A stretch of 64,000 nucleotides of DNA from Polytrichum commune (lineage: Eukaryota > Streptophyta > Polytrichopsida > Polytrichales > Polytrichaceae): NCBI GenBank assembly GCA_950295325.1, contig OX485807.1:35494440-35558439 (forward strand), given 5' to 3'. This document shows positions 1 to 17,800 of the stretch, one piece after another; position 1 is the stretch's first letter; every line of letters begins with the position of its first letter. The notes under the pieces are model-generated. The model saw only the letters and a program-made list of their open reading frames with translations. It searched no databases and was not told the DNA's origin. The translations under genes and the position numbers were made by a program.

Positions 1-1509
1 AAGTAGAATACACCCCTTGGTGATGAGTCCTCGTTTCTCTTACTTTTAGCATGTATCTACTACCCAGTGAGTATACACAAAGCTCACCACACCTCTCACT
101 TGCGTGAATGGTAAAAGAAGGCTTTTTTTAGGGTTACGGGTTTATATTGGATTTCTTACCTATGGTATGTTTTCGTAAACCCTAATTTTACCATGTATTA
201 GAGACATGGGTCACGTTTGTAACTATGGTTATTTTGCTTTATTCATCTACGCCCTTGTTACATCCATTTCATGGTAAGTATGATTTCTTTCCATGTATGT
301 AAACTTATAATCTTCCAAGCCTAGAGTCATTTATTTATAAAGAGGACCGTTTCTAGGTAGATTAATGTAAGAGTTTAAAATCAAAATTTTGTGGCATGGC
401 ATCAATCAAGAACGAGAGAGAGAGCTGATTTTTTCAAAACTTTTATAAACTTCCTCTTTTCAGAGGCCAAATCCTTCAATATCTTCACCATTGCAATACA
501 AGGGTGGGTGGGTGGGAACATCCACTAGACTCTTTCTATGTCTTTTGCATCTTCCTATTTGATAGCATAATCACATTTTGCACAAGCAAGTTACTTGCAA
601 ATATGCCTAATTGGATGTTTTGTACCACATAATCATTTTGTGTCATAATCTATCTTGCTTTGCAATAATATGCACCTTAGTTAGAGTATTTGCTACCATG
701 TGGTATCCACCATCAAGTGTTTGATATTGACTGTCCCATGCTTTGGAAGCTAATCATCAACCTTCTTGCTTCTTTGCAAAGTACATCTAACTAATCCACC
801 ACATGTATGGGGTACTTACAAAGGAGATCTTCCTAGTAACCTCAACCAATAAAAGTGCATAAAATGTCATAATCACAATACACCACTGCATTGAATGTGT
901 GAAGGGCATGCCTCACATGTGCCCATGCAACCAAGCAACAAATAATTGAGGATTAGTTATGTACACAAGGTAAATAACAACATGACCCAATTGTTATCCA
1001 TGTCGCACACACATAATCCATTTCAAATGCACCAAAGTATTTCAAAATACAACACTCATTGTAAAACAACACATGGGTGTTCAAACATGTTCCTTGCCCA
1101 TGATTGGGTTACTCCAAATAGAATACTCCTCTTGGTGATGAGCCCTAGTTTCTCTTACTCTTAGCACGTATCTATTACCCTAATGTGTATACACAAGGTC
1201 CGCTGCACCTCTCACTTGTGTGAATGGTAAAAAAACAGTATTTTTTAGGGTTAAGGGTTTATATTGGATTTCTTACCTATGGTAAGTTCTCGTAGCCCTA
1301 TTTTTACCATAGATTAGAGACGTGGGTCATGTCTATTACCTTCGGTCACTTTACCCAGTCCATCTACATCTTTGTTACATCCACTTCATGGTAAGTATGA
1401 TTTCTTTCCATGTATGTAGATTTAGGATCCTCTGAGTTTATAATCATATGTTTTTATAAAGATGGTCATTGTTAGAAGCATAAAATTGAAACTTTTTGTG
1501 TAACATGGC

Positions 1510-1520
<11 letters not shown>
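1..1520. repeat. Direct repeat pair of about 400 bp
   Basis: The segments at about 1-425 and 1117-1515 are diverged direct copies. Both run through a 'ggtgatgag' stretch, a 'tttagggtta.gggtttatattgg' stretch and 'catggtaagtatgatttctttcc', and both end beside a GA-rich run. About 690 bp of unique, AT-rich sequence lies between them, with no ORF I recognise. The pair could be a tandem duplication or the two ends of a small retroelement. The first copy may begin outside the window, so its full length is not known. I saw no primer-binding site or polypurine tract. Confidence 0.6.

Positions 1521-1551
<31 letters not shown>
1513..1551. repeat. (GA)n microsatellite
   Basis: An uninterrupted GA dinucleotide run of about 19 units at the end of the second copy of the direct repeat. 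The first copy has only a short GA run at about 415-425, so the tract expanded in one copy. Confidence 0.95.
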
Positions 1552-1556
<5 letters not shown>

Positions 1557-1560
1557 GGTC

Positions 1561-4439
1561 GGTGAGACTAAGAAATGCTTCACCGGTTGATTGAAGTTGC
1601 AAACGTAAAGGCCAAGAATGATGTTTCTTTTGAGCAACCACCTCTACCCGACCAAAACATTGTACGCGTTTACATTATAATATGACAATATAAGACACGT
1701 AGTTGCTTGAAGTTTTGTGTGAACAATCATAACTCCACAACAATATCATCCATATAATTAGATCCACCATCAAAATTACATATCATCTTTCATAAGATAT
1801 TGATTTGGGATGAATTTTTTAAAACAGTTTTGTGTATATTTCACTTTTGCCTTTGGGGATCAATAAAGAATACCAAAATCATAGTTTCATCTTTCTTTGA
1901 GAGACTTTACGGACAATTCTAACATGGAGCTAACACGGATTATTGGGAAGGGCTTATGGAAAACATGCCAGGTCTTTTGGGGTCCACGGAGTAAAGACAA
2001 GTGTTCAACTAACTATGTACCTAACAACGCACTACCTATGTAAAGCTTAAAGTATAAAGTGATGGAAAACCGAGGGTGTAGACAACAAACGAACTCCAAG
2101 GATGACCCTTTCAACAACCTAAAATTATTCTCGACCCATTCTTCGTAAGTAGTGACATACACGACTGCATTGACCACGTACTTTTATGTAAGAGACCTCG
2201 AATGCTAATTAATAGTCCCCTTGGGGGACATTTAGATGTCCCAAAAAATCCCAAGTTAGAGGCTCAAATTTTGTGTTAATGGTTGGAGAACCTCCACCGT
2301 CATCCAAATTTGAGATTTCTTTCTTTGAAATTCAAAAACAATAATGTCAAAATGAAATGAAATCGATTTTAACGTCGAAAAAGTCAAAATGGCTAATGGG
2401 ATTGGAAGTACATCGAGATGGTGTCGAACTGACTGATTCCTTGGAGTGGCAGAGTGCGGTGGTCTCGTAGTGACCTTGCAATTCCAATTTGTTTTATGTG
2501 ATCTCATATGTAAGTTTCAATTTGGCAAATAAGGCAAGGGCGATCACTATTGAATGTCATTGAGGCCACGACCCCAATATGGAGATAATAAGATTTGCAT
2601 TGAAACCTCATGACTCAAATCATAACATTACTCAGCGGTGTGTGGCTATTATGTGGGCCCACTCATTTGTTTGGATGATTTCAAAAGTAAGCTCCAAATT
2701 AACAATAATGATATGTGCACTTGGATTGCCTTTGCGATTAGGTAGGTTGCCTCTTGTCTCGGGTCAAAATTTGATCACAAAACTTAGAACTTTGTTTATT
2801 CAACCACATAGCAACTATAGCAAGATTGTAATTTCTATACGTTGTTATCGTGAGAATGAATATCCAAAATCAGTGCAAAATGTTGTCGAATCAATGTGGA
2901 CCAACCTAATTCCACATATCAATGTTGTTTTAAGGTTGAATATGATTACTTTGGAGCGTTTCCATTTGGCACATGATAGTGACATGCCCGTAAATTTCAA
3001 TACCATTTATTTTATGCTACTTTTTAATCCTTGTATTGGCATCCAAAGTGTCGGAAGGAGGTCTTTAGGAAGACTTAGAAGAATACTTGGGGTCTTGGAC
3101 CCACATTATTTTCACTTTGACTACAAAATCAGTGCACCCCACACTAATTGTTTCCACATTAATTTCCACAAATAGGATTGTTTGATGTACTTTTCAACCT
3201 CTAGTATATTAAGATTTAAGTTTCACTTGTTTCCTTTTTAGTTTTAGTTTAGTAAATAGTTATATTTGTAAATCTACCCTACAAAAGGAAAAAACGTTGC
3301 AACAACTTTCTAGTTCACAATTTTAGAGATTTCGTAAGCTAAAACAATGACCGTCACACCCGTTCTTACTTGATGAACATGGGGTCCAATGTAACATGCA
3401 TATTTTTTTTAGAGTTTATCATTCAAATATAAGTAATGGGGCACTCGATGCATGGAGAAGACAATATCCTATTTGTCGTTGGCTTGTAAACCACGTGAAG
3501 CACGGTGAAGAAATGCCCAAAATGTTAGCAAAAAGGAATAAACATTTGAGTAGTGGCTTGTATTGAGCTAGGAACTAACTCCAAAGTAGGTTATTTAGTC
3601 CAACACTTTGACTTTCAAGAATGAAACACGATTGCCAAACAAATTTGTCATTGGAACATATAATGCTAGAGAAATAAACACTTCATTTGTGGCATAACAT
3701 GAAACTCTTGTTTCTTCGTTTTTCTTAATCTCTCTAGCATGAAAGAGGGTTACTACAACATATATGAAATTTACTATCACCAACCCAATAATGCCACTTA
3801 CTTGTATTCAAGCCTATGCATCAGTTACATCAATTGCCGACTTGTTTCATAATTAGTGTCATAACAAAGATAAAAATAATATTGAAGTAAAAGTGAGTTA
3901 TGGAATTGCATTTTAGTCTACTATAATGACGGAACCAATAATAAAAAATGTACAATACGGTATTCAATGATTGCAAATAACCAAGTTATTTTTTTTAATA
4001 TAATAAGGTCTCTCACATGTGGTGGATTGATCTTATATTACCATCTTGCTCCTTAGTTCCCTTCTCAATCTCATTCCTTACATTAAATGTCGATTGTAAG
4101 AAAGTATCAATTTCAAAAGATGACTATAGTTAACAATGACTAGATGTGACATGTATAGGGTTCTATGAATTTTACTGTAACCTTATGCAAAACGTGTATG
4201 CGACACTAAATATTGTAAATAATGCAAGATGAATGCACCTATTGTGGATGGTTTGAGCATTTCAAACTATGTAAGGGTTTATGAGTTTCACTTCAATAAC
4301 TTAGAAGAGTTTTGCATGAATTGCACATAAGGTATGCAAGCTTATACATACACTTTTGGCTTCACATGCATGTGTCGGTTGTTGAATGGGACCATGAATT
4401 GTCTCATCTAGTTAGCAATTATGAATCACGAAGAGTGCA
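1561..4439. other. Intergenic, AT-rich, no recognised gene
   Basis: This stretch has no gene I can support. An open frame of 198 codons (2579-3175, + strand) has no recognisable motif and AT-driven composition. It is listed separately at low confidence. The part at about 2340-2470 recurs in inverted orientation at about 36600-36730, sharing the 'gagatggtgtcgaactga' type core, so this is at least partly dispersed repeat. Confidence 0.5.
2579..3175 (+). CDS. Unsupported 198-codon open reading frame
   Basis: This is the longest uninterrupted frame outside the recognised genes, starting with ATG and ending in TAG. The predicted 198 residues show no domain, signal peptide or repeat I recognise. 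The residue mix (many Asn, Ile, Leu, His) follows the AT-rich background. No splice-site pair extends it into anything familiar. It could be a decayed transposon fragment or chance. It is recorded only because a frame of this length is unusual for such AT-rich DNA. Confidence 0.15.
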   Translation: MEIIRFALKPHDSNHNITQRCVAIMWAHSFVWMISKVSSKLTIMICALGLPLRLGRLPLVSGQNLITKLRTLFIQPHSNYSKIVISIRCYRENEYPKSVQNVVESMWTNLIPHINVVLRLNMITLERFHLAHDSDMPVNFNTIYFMLLFNPCIGIQSVGRRSLGRLRRILGVLDPHYFHFDYKISAPHTNCFHINFHK

Positions 4440-4815
4440 CTACACTAAATATGATATTTAGTGTCATATTGTATTTAGTATCACTATGGCAACTTTTCGG
4501 ATGACACTTCCTATGAATAAGCAAACAAATAGTGTCATGGATGATGGATGAGTTCATCCATTGGCCAAAACCCTACCTTCTCTTGCCAGCAACTTGTGAT
4601 GAAATATTGTCATGGAGGGTTGAAATTCAGGTGAAAGATCACTAATAAATACAATAACTACAACACTGTAAATCTATAACCCCCCTGAAAATTTACAAGG
4701 ATTGACAAATAATGTTGGGTTGACATTTAGTGTTGGTGGCACTATACCGCGGTTTACAAGTAGGATTGAGCAAGACAATTAGAATTGGTGACACAAAATA
4801 TCACATTTAGTGTAG
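4440..4815 (+). mobile_element. MITE, CTACACTAAAT family, copy A
   Basis: The ends are inverted repeats. The left end reads CTACACTAAATATGATA and the right end is the complement of CTACACTAAATGTGATA. The 376-bp interior has no coding capacity and matches three other copies at 35709-36392, 57817-58337 and 60029-60359. They share 'atggatgagttcatccattgg' and 'gttgggtt.acatttagtgttgg'-type blocks. The palindromic 'aaatatgatattt' makes each end self-complementary. I see no clear target duplication, so the superfamily is left open. Confidence 0.85.
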
Positions 4816-5479
4816 TTTCAAGTGTCAAAATCATGGTTTAGATACAAAACTTACATGAGGTCAAAGTGATGATTCTTCTTTCTCTTAAAGAGGTCACATA
4901 TGCCCTCCCAATTTTGTTAACTATCGGATGGTGTCCATATTTTGCGTATAGTCCAATCACATCATAACATGTGTTTTGTTTCGGTTTTCATCCTCATCTA
5001 CAAGCCTTGTTACATACCACTCGTATATAAGTGTATGCATAAAACTAGTGTTTGATTAAGACTTGCAAATCTTAAATCAAATTCAATTTGCTAGTGTGGT
5101 CATGTAGGTGCGAGTATGTCTACACCAGTGACCAATGACTGCGTCTACCACTTTTTCTTAAAAAAAATTCTCTCTTTAGTTGGGAAACAAACATTTCAGT
5201 AAGTGATGTGGATTTTTCTTGATCATGCTCATAGGACTACCGACCATAACCATGAAAAATCCAAAATCATTTTCTCATGGCCCTTGGTCATGTGCATAAA
5301 ACAACCCTTGATCATGTGTGTAAAACGACCCTTAGTGGTAATCGATACTCAAATGTAAAGCTTTACGATAGAGGACCCCCAACACCAAGCCTTGAAAGGC
5401 CCATCCATTTGTGATTGAATGCATCGAGGTGTTGCTTCTATGATTGCTCCACGTCACACCCCGTCATACCATTCAATCA
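4816..5479. other. Intergenic, repeat-derived
   Basis: No gene is seen. About 5100-5290 is an inverted copy of 36890-37075. Both carry a 'gtgaccaatgactg'/'ggtcactggtgtag' block and 'atgtggattt.tct' with 'ccatgaaaaatccaaa'-type flanks, so a small non-coding dispersed element is likely. Composition becomes GC- and CpG-richer from about 5400, at the approach to the CDC48 promoter. Confidence 0.45.
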
Positions 5480-5964
5480 TAGGGTGCGTGGCCCAAATCT
5501 ACGTATTGACCCAGTTTCCGTCGCCCAATCTTCCCGAAACATAGATACCCGGGTCCTCCAGGCGTGAGGTGTGCCAGAGTAGCTGACCCCGGTCTTGGCC
5601 GCCCAGCGCCCGGGTCCAACCCGGTCATTATCCCTGGGTGAGGCCCAGAAGCTTCTGGTAACCGGGACCACAAAAGACTCTGTTCACACCGTTCCGGATG
5701 GTGCCCTTGCTTTTTCCCTTGCTGTCCTCTCGTCTCATTCATCGCCATACAAGGCCTCCTCTCGCACTTACATACATTGTTGCTCCGCTGGCCCCTCGCA
5801 TAAGTTATAATCGTCCGTTCGCAGATCACCACCTCGCGAGGCCGGAACATCCTTTGCGTATTTTGTAGATCAGTCCGCGCTTCCAATTTTGGCAACAGTC
5901 GCCTTCAATTTAGCTGCTGCGTGCACCGAAAAGGGCTGCGAAACTGTGACCGGTCCGAGGAGCT
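5480..5964 (+). promoter_or_regulatory. Promoter and 5' UTR region of CDC48
   Basis: This is a GC- and CpG-rich block immediately upstream of the CDC48 start codon, standing out from CpG-poor surroundings. No convincing TATA box is placed well; 'ttataat' near 5806 is a weak candidate. The open frames on both strands here look like consequences of GC richness. The exact transcription start is unknown. Confidence 0.5.
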
Positions 5965-12189
<6,225 letters not shown>

Positions 12190-12680
12190 AGCCGTCTGTC
12201 CACAACCTTTCCAGTAGCTCCTCAAGTAGGGGTTGGGTGCACAAAATGTACACAATTTCTTCTCTGTCCAGTCCAGTTGGTAAGAGACCAGACACTTGAA
12301 TGAAAATTTCAATCCACATGTGCATAGGAGCATGAGTACATGTTGATACTTTCTGTGCAGGTGAGAGTGTGCAACAAAACTCATGTTCCAAACTATAGGA
12401 GATTGGGGCCATCTTTTCCTGATGAGGAATCTGTTGAGATATATTTGTCTTCAATTCAAGGCTATCGGCAGACATAACGCCTCTCTGCTTTTGAAGCTTC
12501 CAAAGCATGCAGAGTGCTGTTGGCTATTGAGGTGCCGCAGATCATGTTTTAATTGCTTGAAACTGACACGTATGCTTCCTAAAAGTTTTGTTGGTTAAAG
12601 TTGTATGGTGTTGATAATACTTTGTTGTATTTGATCTTGTTGGGCACAAGTGAATGCAATGAATAAACCCCTCACCTTTG
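12190..12680 (+). other. CDC48 3' UTR (probable)
   Basis: Sequence after the TAG stop keeps the composition of the gene. The candidate polyadenylation signal AATAAA lies at 12662-12667. Several out-of-frame ORFs on both strands here are not credible genes. The exact cleavage site cannot be set from sequence. Confidence 0.5.
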
Positions 12681-13944
12681 TGAAGCATTGAATATTTTTG
12701 GGAAGGTGGAAATATGGGCAATTTTGTGTTATGCAGAAATACGGGATATTCCGAGAAGGTGGGCCATCTACATTCTGTCTCACAACCCTTTCCCTACTTG
12801 CACCAGATTAATGGGAAAATAGTCCTGATTGCACTTGCACCACTGCAGTACTAACAATGAGCAGCACAATGTTAGGCGTCTGGCAAATACATCGTTGGTG
12901 AGTGAGGGCCAGTGTCAATAAAACTTTGAGAGACTGGCGTAGGGAAAATAGATCATGTGCTTTTATGAATAATAGCAAATATTCCACCTACAATCATCTT
13001 GACAAGAGCTTGACCCCGGTTTCTGATGCATTTTCAGGATTTCTTTGTCACCTAACCAGAATAGAGATCAGTTGAATGAGGTCCTCTTGTTGTGTGGGGG
13101 GAAAATGTGAGTGTTGCACAGAAGCTTTGCTGCATGTCCTTGCAATGTGTCTGTTTCTGTGTAGCATTGAATGGAAGGAAAAAGTCTAGAGAAACCCTTA
13201 CTTTTTTGGAGATCATGCTGGACGAATATTGTGTCTGATGATGGTGTTATGAGCTTCCCAAGTTTCTTGCTTGTTTCTGCTGCCAATTACCGTAAAACTT
13301 CAATTGCCTATGAAGATTCTTCACTTTCGACTCTGCTTTTACCAACCTTTGTGCAACCATGTTCTTGGCTGCATGTATCTGATTGTGCAGAGCCTCGTAA
13401 TTTTGCAATTCCTTCTGCATCTGTGGCCAGGATATAATGTTAGCTACTCAGATAATTATCTTTCTAAATGCTGTAGAGCCTACTCCCCCGCTTCCTGTCC
13501 ACTTCATAGATTTAGCATCTTATATTCTACAATCAAAGTGTATCCCACTAAGATTGTTCCGTGAGAAAGAGCACATCCTCTCCCCACGTAATAATGTGAT
13601 GACAATGTCGCTCCTATTTGAATGCACATATCAATATCCAAATATTACATTGCATCAATGCGATGCAAGATGTGTGCATTCCAAAGGACGATTAGGTTGA
13701 TCATTGAAATTTCCAGCAAAAACATTTTCACTCCATGCTTTGCATTGGCAACAATTAATGTAGGATGTGAAGAATCTTTAACATATAACGTTAAATTGTT
13801 GCTTGGACATTCATACATGGTGCTCTCTTTGAAATAAGTATCAGATAGACCTGCTAGGAACTTGAGGAAGCAAAGCATACTCAATCTGGGACGATAAGCA
13901 ATAAGGTAGAAGGGTTTGATGGTATTTTTTTTTTGATTAGCCCA
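12681..13944. other. Intergenic downstream of CDC48, moderate GC, no recognised gene
   Basis: The stretch to about 13440 is less AT-rich than typical intergenic sequence here and shows no match to the dispersed repeats. An 88-codon frame at 13171-13437 (+) and overlapping frames to 13700 have no recognisable motif. It could be extended 3' UTR, a lncRNA or a decayed neighbour gene. Confidence 0.35.
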
Positions 13945-14270
13945 GTTTTCTTAATATACTCAGAAAATCGATCAGTACAAGATGATTACTAAAACTACAT
14001 TGAGGTGGTTGTTTTCCTTGTACATTTTGGAGCTCATATGAACATTTTATCCATTAGCAACTTGAAGATTCTTTTTCTTCGTAAATGAGCACATGGGTTC
14101 TCCCCAATTATGTTCACTATTGAACTTAGAACGATCAACAAATTTTGAGCATGTAGCCATTCTCTCTTGTACACATGTTTTTTTTTGTGTGTGTTCTTAG
14201 AACCACCTAAGCACACACCACTCACAAATATAAGTGTCCATTTAAGATTAGTAACCAAATTTTAGACCTA
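13945..14270 (+). repeat. Dispersed repeat ('aagatgattac' family) copy
   Basis: Related sequence recurs at about 29395-29590 and 47265-47520 in the same sense, and in part inverted at 17160-17300 and 63910-63985. Shared blocks are 'acaagatgattac', 'gagctcatatgaacat.tta.tcatta' and 'cccaattatgtt.a'. It is non-coding, and no terminal inverted repeat was identified. Confidence 0.6.
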
Positions 14271-14334
14271 GTTACCATAAGATTACTCAACCACCCTTGC
14301 ATTACTCCCCCTACCACCCAACTTTACCCTAAAA

Positions 14335-14335
<1 letters not shown>

Positions 14336-14382
<47 letters not shown>
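14336..14382. repeat. (GT)n microsatellite
   Basis: An uninterrupted GT run of about 23 units, of the kind that can adopt Z-DNA. It lies in intergenic AT-rich sequence. Confidence 0.95.
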
Positions 14383-14384
<2 letters not shown>

Positions 14385-15359
14385 AATATATATTTTGAAT
14401 GTTTGAATGTTTGAATTTTTTAATAAATCGATTTTTAACGTGGGAAGTCCCACCTGACATGTGTATGATTTCCTTGTAATAGGAAGAGAACTCCAACTTC
14501 TAGTTGAATAATTTCATGACCTTAACACCTAAATGTGACTCCAATTTCAATGACCATAGCTGAAGATCTAAAGCTTTTTTGACGAATCCAATTGTATAGA
14601 TGTTTTAGGTTAGAGGTGACTACTCTTAGTCCAAATTTTAAATGTTGAAGTTCTATTACGTAGGAGAATAAAATAGGAATGTCAAGAGTGGTCTTGAGGG
14701 GCAACAATTTAGATTTTTTGATCAAACCTCCACTCAAATCATCTCCAAATGACAAAATGTTACCCTAATTCAAAAGAGGGGAATTATACCTACTCAAATC
14801 AGCTCACAAATCTTGAAACCATTATTTTGTGAATTTTTGGGAAGCTTTGCAATTTGAGGCAACAATTTAGAAATAAAATTGGGGTTGGTTTTTTGATCGA
14901 AACTCCACTCAAAACATCTCCAAATGATTTTTTTTATCCTCATTCAGAAGAAGGACAATATACCTACTCAAGTCAGCTAAATTTTTTTGGAAACCATTAT
15001 GTTGTGAATTTTTGGGAAGCTTTGCACATAGGGTTCAACAAAAAAAACATGTCTAGGATATGTTGCCCCTAAACCATGGAGGTGACAAACATCAAGCAAG
15101 CGTTTGTGGATTGGTTCCATAATAAATCAATTGAGAGCACACTCCCATATTTGAATTAATTCAAAAATAAATAACTTTGTTGGATCACAACTACATGGCA
15201 AGACATAACAATCCTGAACATGAAAAAAGAGAGCAATCGAAAACATTCCAGAAACCATCCGAACTTTTGTCAAAGGGGTCAAAGCAAATTGTTTGCGACC
15301 AAATTATAGTCGCATAGGACATTAGGGCTTAATGAAAATGAAACTCCCCCCCCCTCCCT
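14383..15359. repeat. Intergenic with a tandem duplication (period 175 bp)
   Basis: About 14690-14855 and 14862-15027 are head-to-tail copies. Both contain 'cctccactcaaa.catctcc', 'atacctactcaa.tcagct' and 'tgtgaatttttgggaagc' (at 14830 and 15005). The rest of the interval holds nothing I recognise. Confidence 0.75.
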
Positions 15360-15610
15360 TCCCTTGAGACATTCCTCCGGCAGTGTCTACAGAGATTCTT
15401 GGGCATAATCGGTCAAGATCCTAATGTTTCCAAGTCCAACCAGTTACATGCTGACATCTTTTGTTTTGTGTTTTCCCTTTAATTATCTGAGCTCTACTCT
15501 ACAGATCCCTCTCAAACAATCGGTGATTTTCCTGAAATCGTGAACTTCGCAGCCATTTATTTCCTCCAAACTCAACCAGTTCATCTGTAACTAGTTCGTC
15601 GTCGTCCCGA
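15360..15610 (+). repeat. Dispersed repeat ('ggcataat-cggtc' family) copy 1
   Basis: Four diverged copies exist: here, inverted at about 40020-40225, and again at about 48240-48460 and 62520-62730. They share 'gggcataat.cggtc.agatcc', 'ttccaa.tccaacca' and 'agttcatctgtaactag'. The copy here overlaps the 3' end of the coiled-coil gene on the - strand. The block is non-coding or captured exon sequence; its ends are undefined. Confidence 0.7.
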
Positions 15611-16042
15611 GGAACGAAGAGAAGAAGTGGTGCAACAACTTGCACCAGTTTTGTTTTGTTTTCGTTGTGGTTGTGGTTGTGATGAGCTTTCAATTTTTAC
15701 CTTGGCGCGCAAGGTGCTGGAGGCTTTCAAGGCCTTGGAGACTTTGGACAGCCGTGTGTTCTGTGCGACTCGTTTCTTCAGCAAAGCGTTCAGCCTCTGG
15801 GCGGCCACCTGCCGGCGCTTCAAGGCCGCCTTCAACATGGCCCTGGTCGTGCCCAGCTTCGTCTCCACCATCCGCTTCTCCTCCAGAAGCTGTTCCTTGA
15901 GCTTCCTTTGCACGCGGTGCAGCGATTGCTGCAAGCTATTCTTCGTGCACACCGCTTCCTTCTCCTCCAGCTCCTGCTTGAGGAGGAGGTCCCTCACGGA
16001 CTGCAGTATGAAGAATTTGGTGGTCTGTTCCATCATCATCAT
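15581..16042 (-). CDS. Small basic coiled-coil protein (hypothetical)
   Basis: The predicted product has 153 residues. It starts at a run of four ATG codons (16042 down), and any of them could be used. Residues about 10-110 are almost wholly helix-favouring, with a heptad-like Leu/Ala pattern (e.g. LLKQELEEKEAV, LKEQLLEEKRMVETKL, RLNALLKKRVAQNTRLSKVS), so an extended basic coiled coil is likely. The tail is Ser/Arg-rich with no motif. The reading frame lies in a local GC-rich block, which supports coding. A GTAAAA site after 'TLRAK' could splice to an overlapping acidic frame ending at 15499. Upstream on the - strand is a telomere-like CCTAACCCTAACC at 16153-16165, a common motif in plant promoters. 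I do not recognise the family. Confidence 0.5.
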   Translation of the reverse strand: MMMMEQTTKFFILQSVRDLLLKQELEEKEAVCTKNSLQQSLHRVQRKLKEQLLEEKRMVETKLGTTRAMLKAALKRRQVAAQRLNALLKKRVAQNTRLSKVSKALKASSTLRAKVKIESSSQPQPQRKQNKTGASCCTTSSLRSSGRRRTSYR

Positions 16043-16169
16043 CACATCATAGTCTTGTGGTTTTGCGGAATACTAAAACTCGCCGAAATCAAGAAACGGC
16101 GGGCCTCGTTACGTTGAAATAGTGACGGTGGTGTTGAAAGATGACCGTTAGCGGTTAGGGTTAGGAACC

Positions 16170-16945
16170 TTAGGGCCGCTTCACACTATGGCTGAAGGTC
16201 GAGAGGTCGTGGATTTCCACCAATCAGATTGCAAGAAACCATGAATTCGGCCTCTCGGGTTGAGTCACACTAGAGGTCAAAGTCCAAAGGCCGTTGCTCT
16301 CCAAAATGCCTACATGGCAGTACTTTTTGACCAAGGCGACGGACTCTTGAAGGAAGGTTGGGTCGGACAGGACTGGAAACCCAAACTATGGTCGAGAGGC
16401 TGTTGATTTTTTGGCATAATAAAATAGAAAACTGACAAGATCGTGGCCATTAGATTGAAAGGGTTGCTTTTGGAGGGACGAATGATGTGGGTTTGGATTT
16501 TGGGCTTCGCCTTTGGAGGCTTCACAGTGTGCCTGGCCAAGGCTCAAATTCCTATATTGTATTGGCTATTTTCATCCCATTTCTTTGGACTCTCAACAAA
16601 GTTTGGCCATTCAATTAATCCCACGGCCTCTCAACTTGGACGGCCATAGTGTGAAGCAGCCCTTAATGAACGAAGTGGGATGCTCCTTCTTCCTTTGGAC
16701 TTGAGGCTTGGCCTTTGGAGGCTTCAAACTTTGGCTGTCCAAGTCGAGAGGCCTTGGGAATTCATGGCCAAAGGTTTGGACTTAGGGCTTGGCCTTTGGA
16801 GGCTTCACACTATGCCCGACTGAAGGCTCCAATTCCCATATTTTATTGGCTATTTTCAACCCATTTCTTTGAACTCTCAAGAAAGTTTGGCCATTCAATC
16901 CCAAGGCCTCTCGACTTGGACAACCTTAGTGTGAAGCGTCCCTTA
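16170..16945 (+). mobile_element. TIR element, GGGCCGCTTCACAC ends, copy 1
   Basis: The left end is TTAGGGCCGCTTCACACTAT. The right end is the near-complement 'cttagtgtgaagcgtccctta', with an earlier alternative right end at about 16646-16665 ('catagtgtgaagcagccctt'). So the right part is duplicated. A second copy lies at 59232-59834. The interior repeats 'ggcctttggaggcttcacac' several times and has no coding capacity. The end sequence suggests a hAT-like MITE, but I found no 8-bp target duplication. It begins five bases from the telomere-like motif upstream of the coiled-coil gene. Confidence 0.75.
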
Positions 16946-16959
16946 CAAACAAGTACTCG

Positions 16960-17800
16960 TAGAAGTTAAGTTGACTAAAATAGACCCTAGGCTCGGAAAT
17001 TCTGAGCAATATCCTCCCTATGGTCGCTTGAAGAGGTGGGGGGTGTTTCCATCATTAAGGTAGTTGGTGGCTTGAAGAGGTGGCTCATTTTCTAAATTGG
17101 ACCCCTAGATTTCGTGGGTATGTGGTTTGGCGAGGATGATAGAGTATATAACATAAAGACACATGTTTAGAAGAGATTAGACTATGTCTTTAAACGTTAA
17201 TAACTACTCTACACTCAATAGTGAACACAATCGGGAGAACCTATGTATCTAGTTAAGAAATCAACAAATATGAACTTTAGATAACCACAACTAAATAAAG
17301 GGAGGTATGATGTTCTATCTAGTTTTTTTTTGTAGATGTTTCATCGCAAATTTGCTCATGCAACATGAATTTTGTTGTGTAAATCTAATCGATAGAAGTT
17401 GGAGAACATGAAAAATGAACCAAATAACACCCACATACCTTATAGATGACATAAATAGGCAATCAAACGATGAAGGTGCTGTTAAATGTCCACTGTTAGT
17501 GCTACAAAATACTCATAGAAATTAAGTTGGTTAAAACAAACCCTAGGCTTGGAACTTTGAAGCAATGTGTCACGTATAGGGGCTAGAAGAGTTGGGAGCT
17601 AAAGCTATGGCCTCCTCCATCATTATGGATGAATGGGTGATAAACTCTTCAAATTAGAAAATGGCAAGCTTTTGAAGGTGATGTTGAATGCCCACGGTTA
17701 GGGTTGCAAGCTTACAAAGATATGCTTGTAGAGACAAAATTATATTAACCAAACCCTAGGCCTGGAATTTTTAAGCAAATGTGCCACTTATAGTCGAACT
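16960..17800. repeat. Degenerate triplicate repeat
   Basis: Three diverged copies of a block containing 'aaccctaggc.tggaa.ttt..agcaa' occur at about 16965-17050, 17505-17600 and 17720-17800. They are separated by partly repeated filler such as 'ggtg.tgtt.aatg.cca..gttag'. About 17160-17300 is an inverted copy of the 'aagatgattac' family. No gene is seen. Confidence 0.55.

Noticed and set aside
1-1520. LTR pair of a small retrotransposon
   Set aside because: The copies do not have clear TG...CA ends, no primer-binding site or polypurine tract is visible, and the first copy may be truncated by the window.
1422-1641. Leu-Ser-repeat proteins on the - strand
   Set aside because: Both overlapping frames arise from the (GA)n microsatellite.
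5473-5895. 140-codon - strand frame upstream of CDC48
   Set aside because: It lies in the GC-rich promoter, where several frames are open on both strands. It has no motif and opposes the CDC48 5' region.
15627-16052. Cys/Phe-rich 141-codon + strand frame
   Set aside because: Antisense of the coiled-coil frame; Lys/Glu/Leu codons read backwards give Phe/Ser/Cys.
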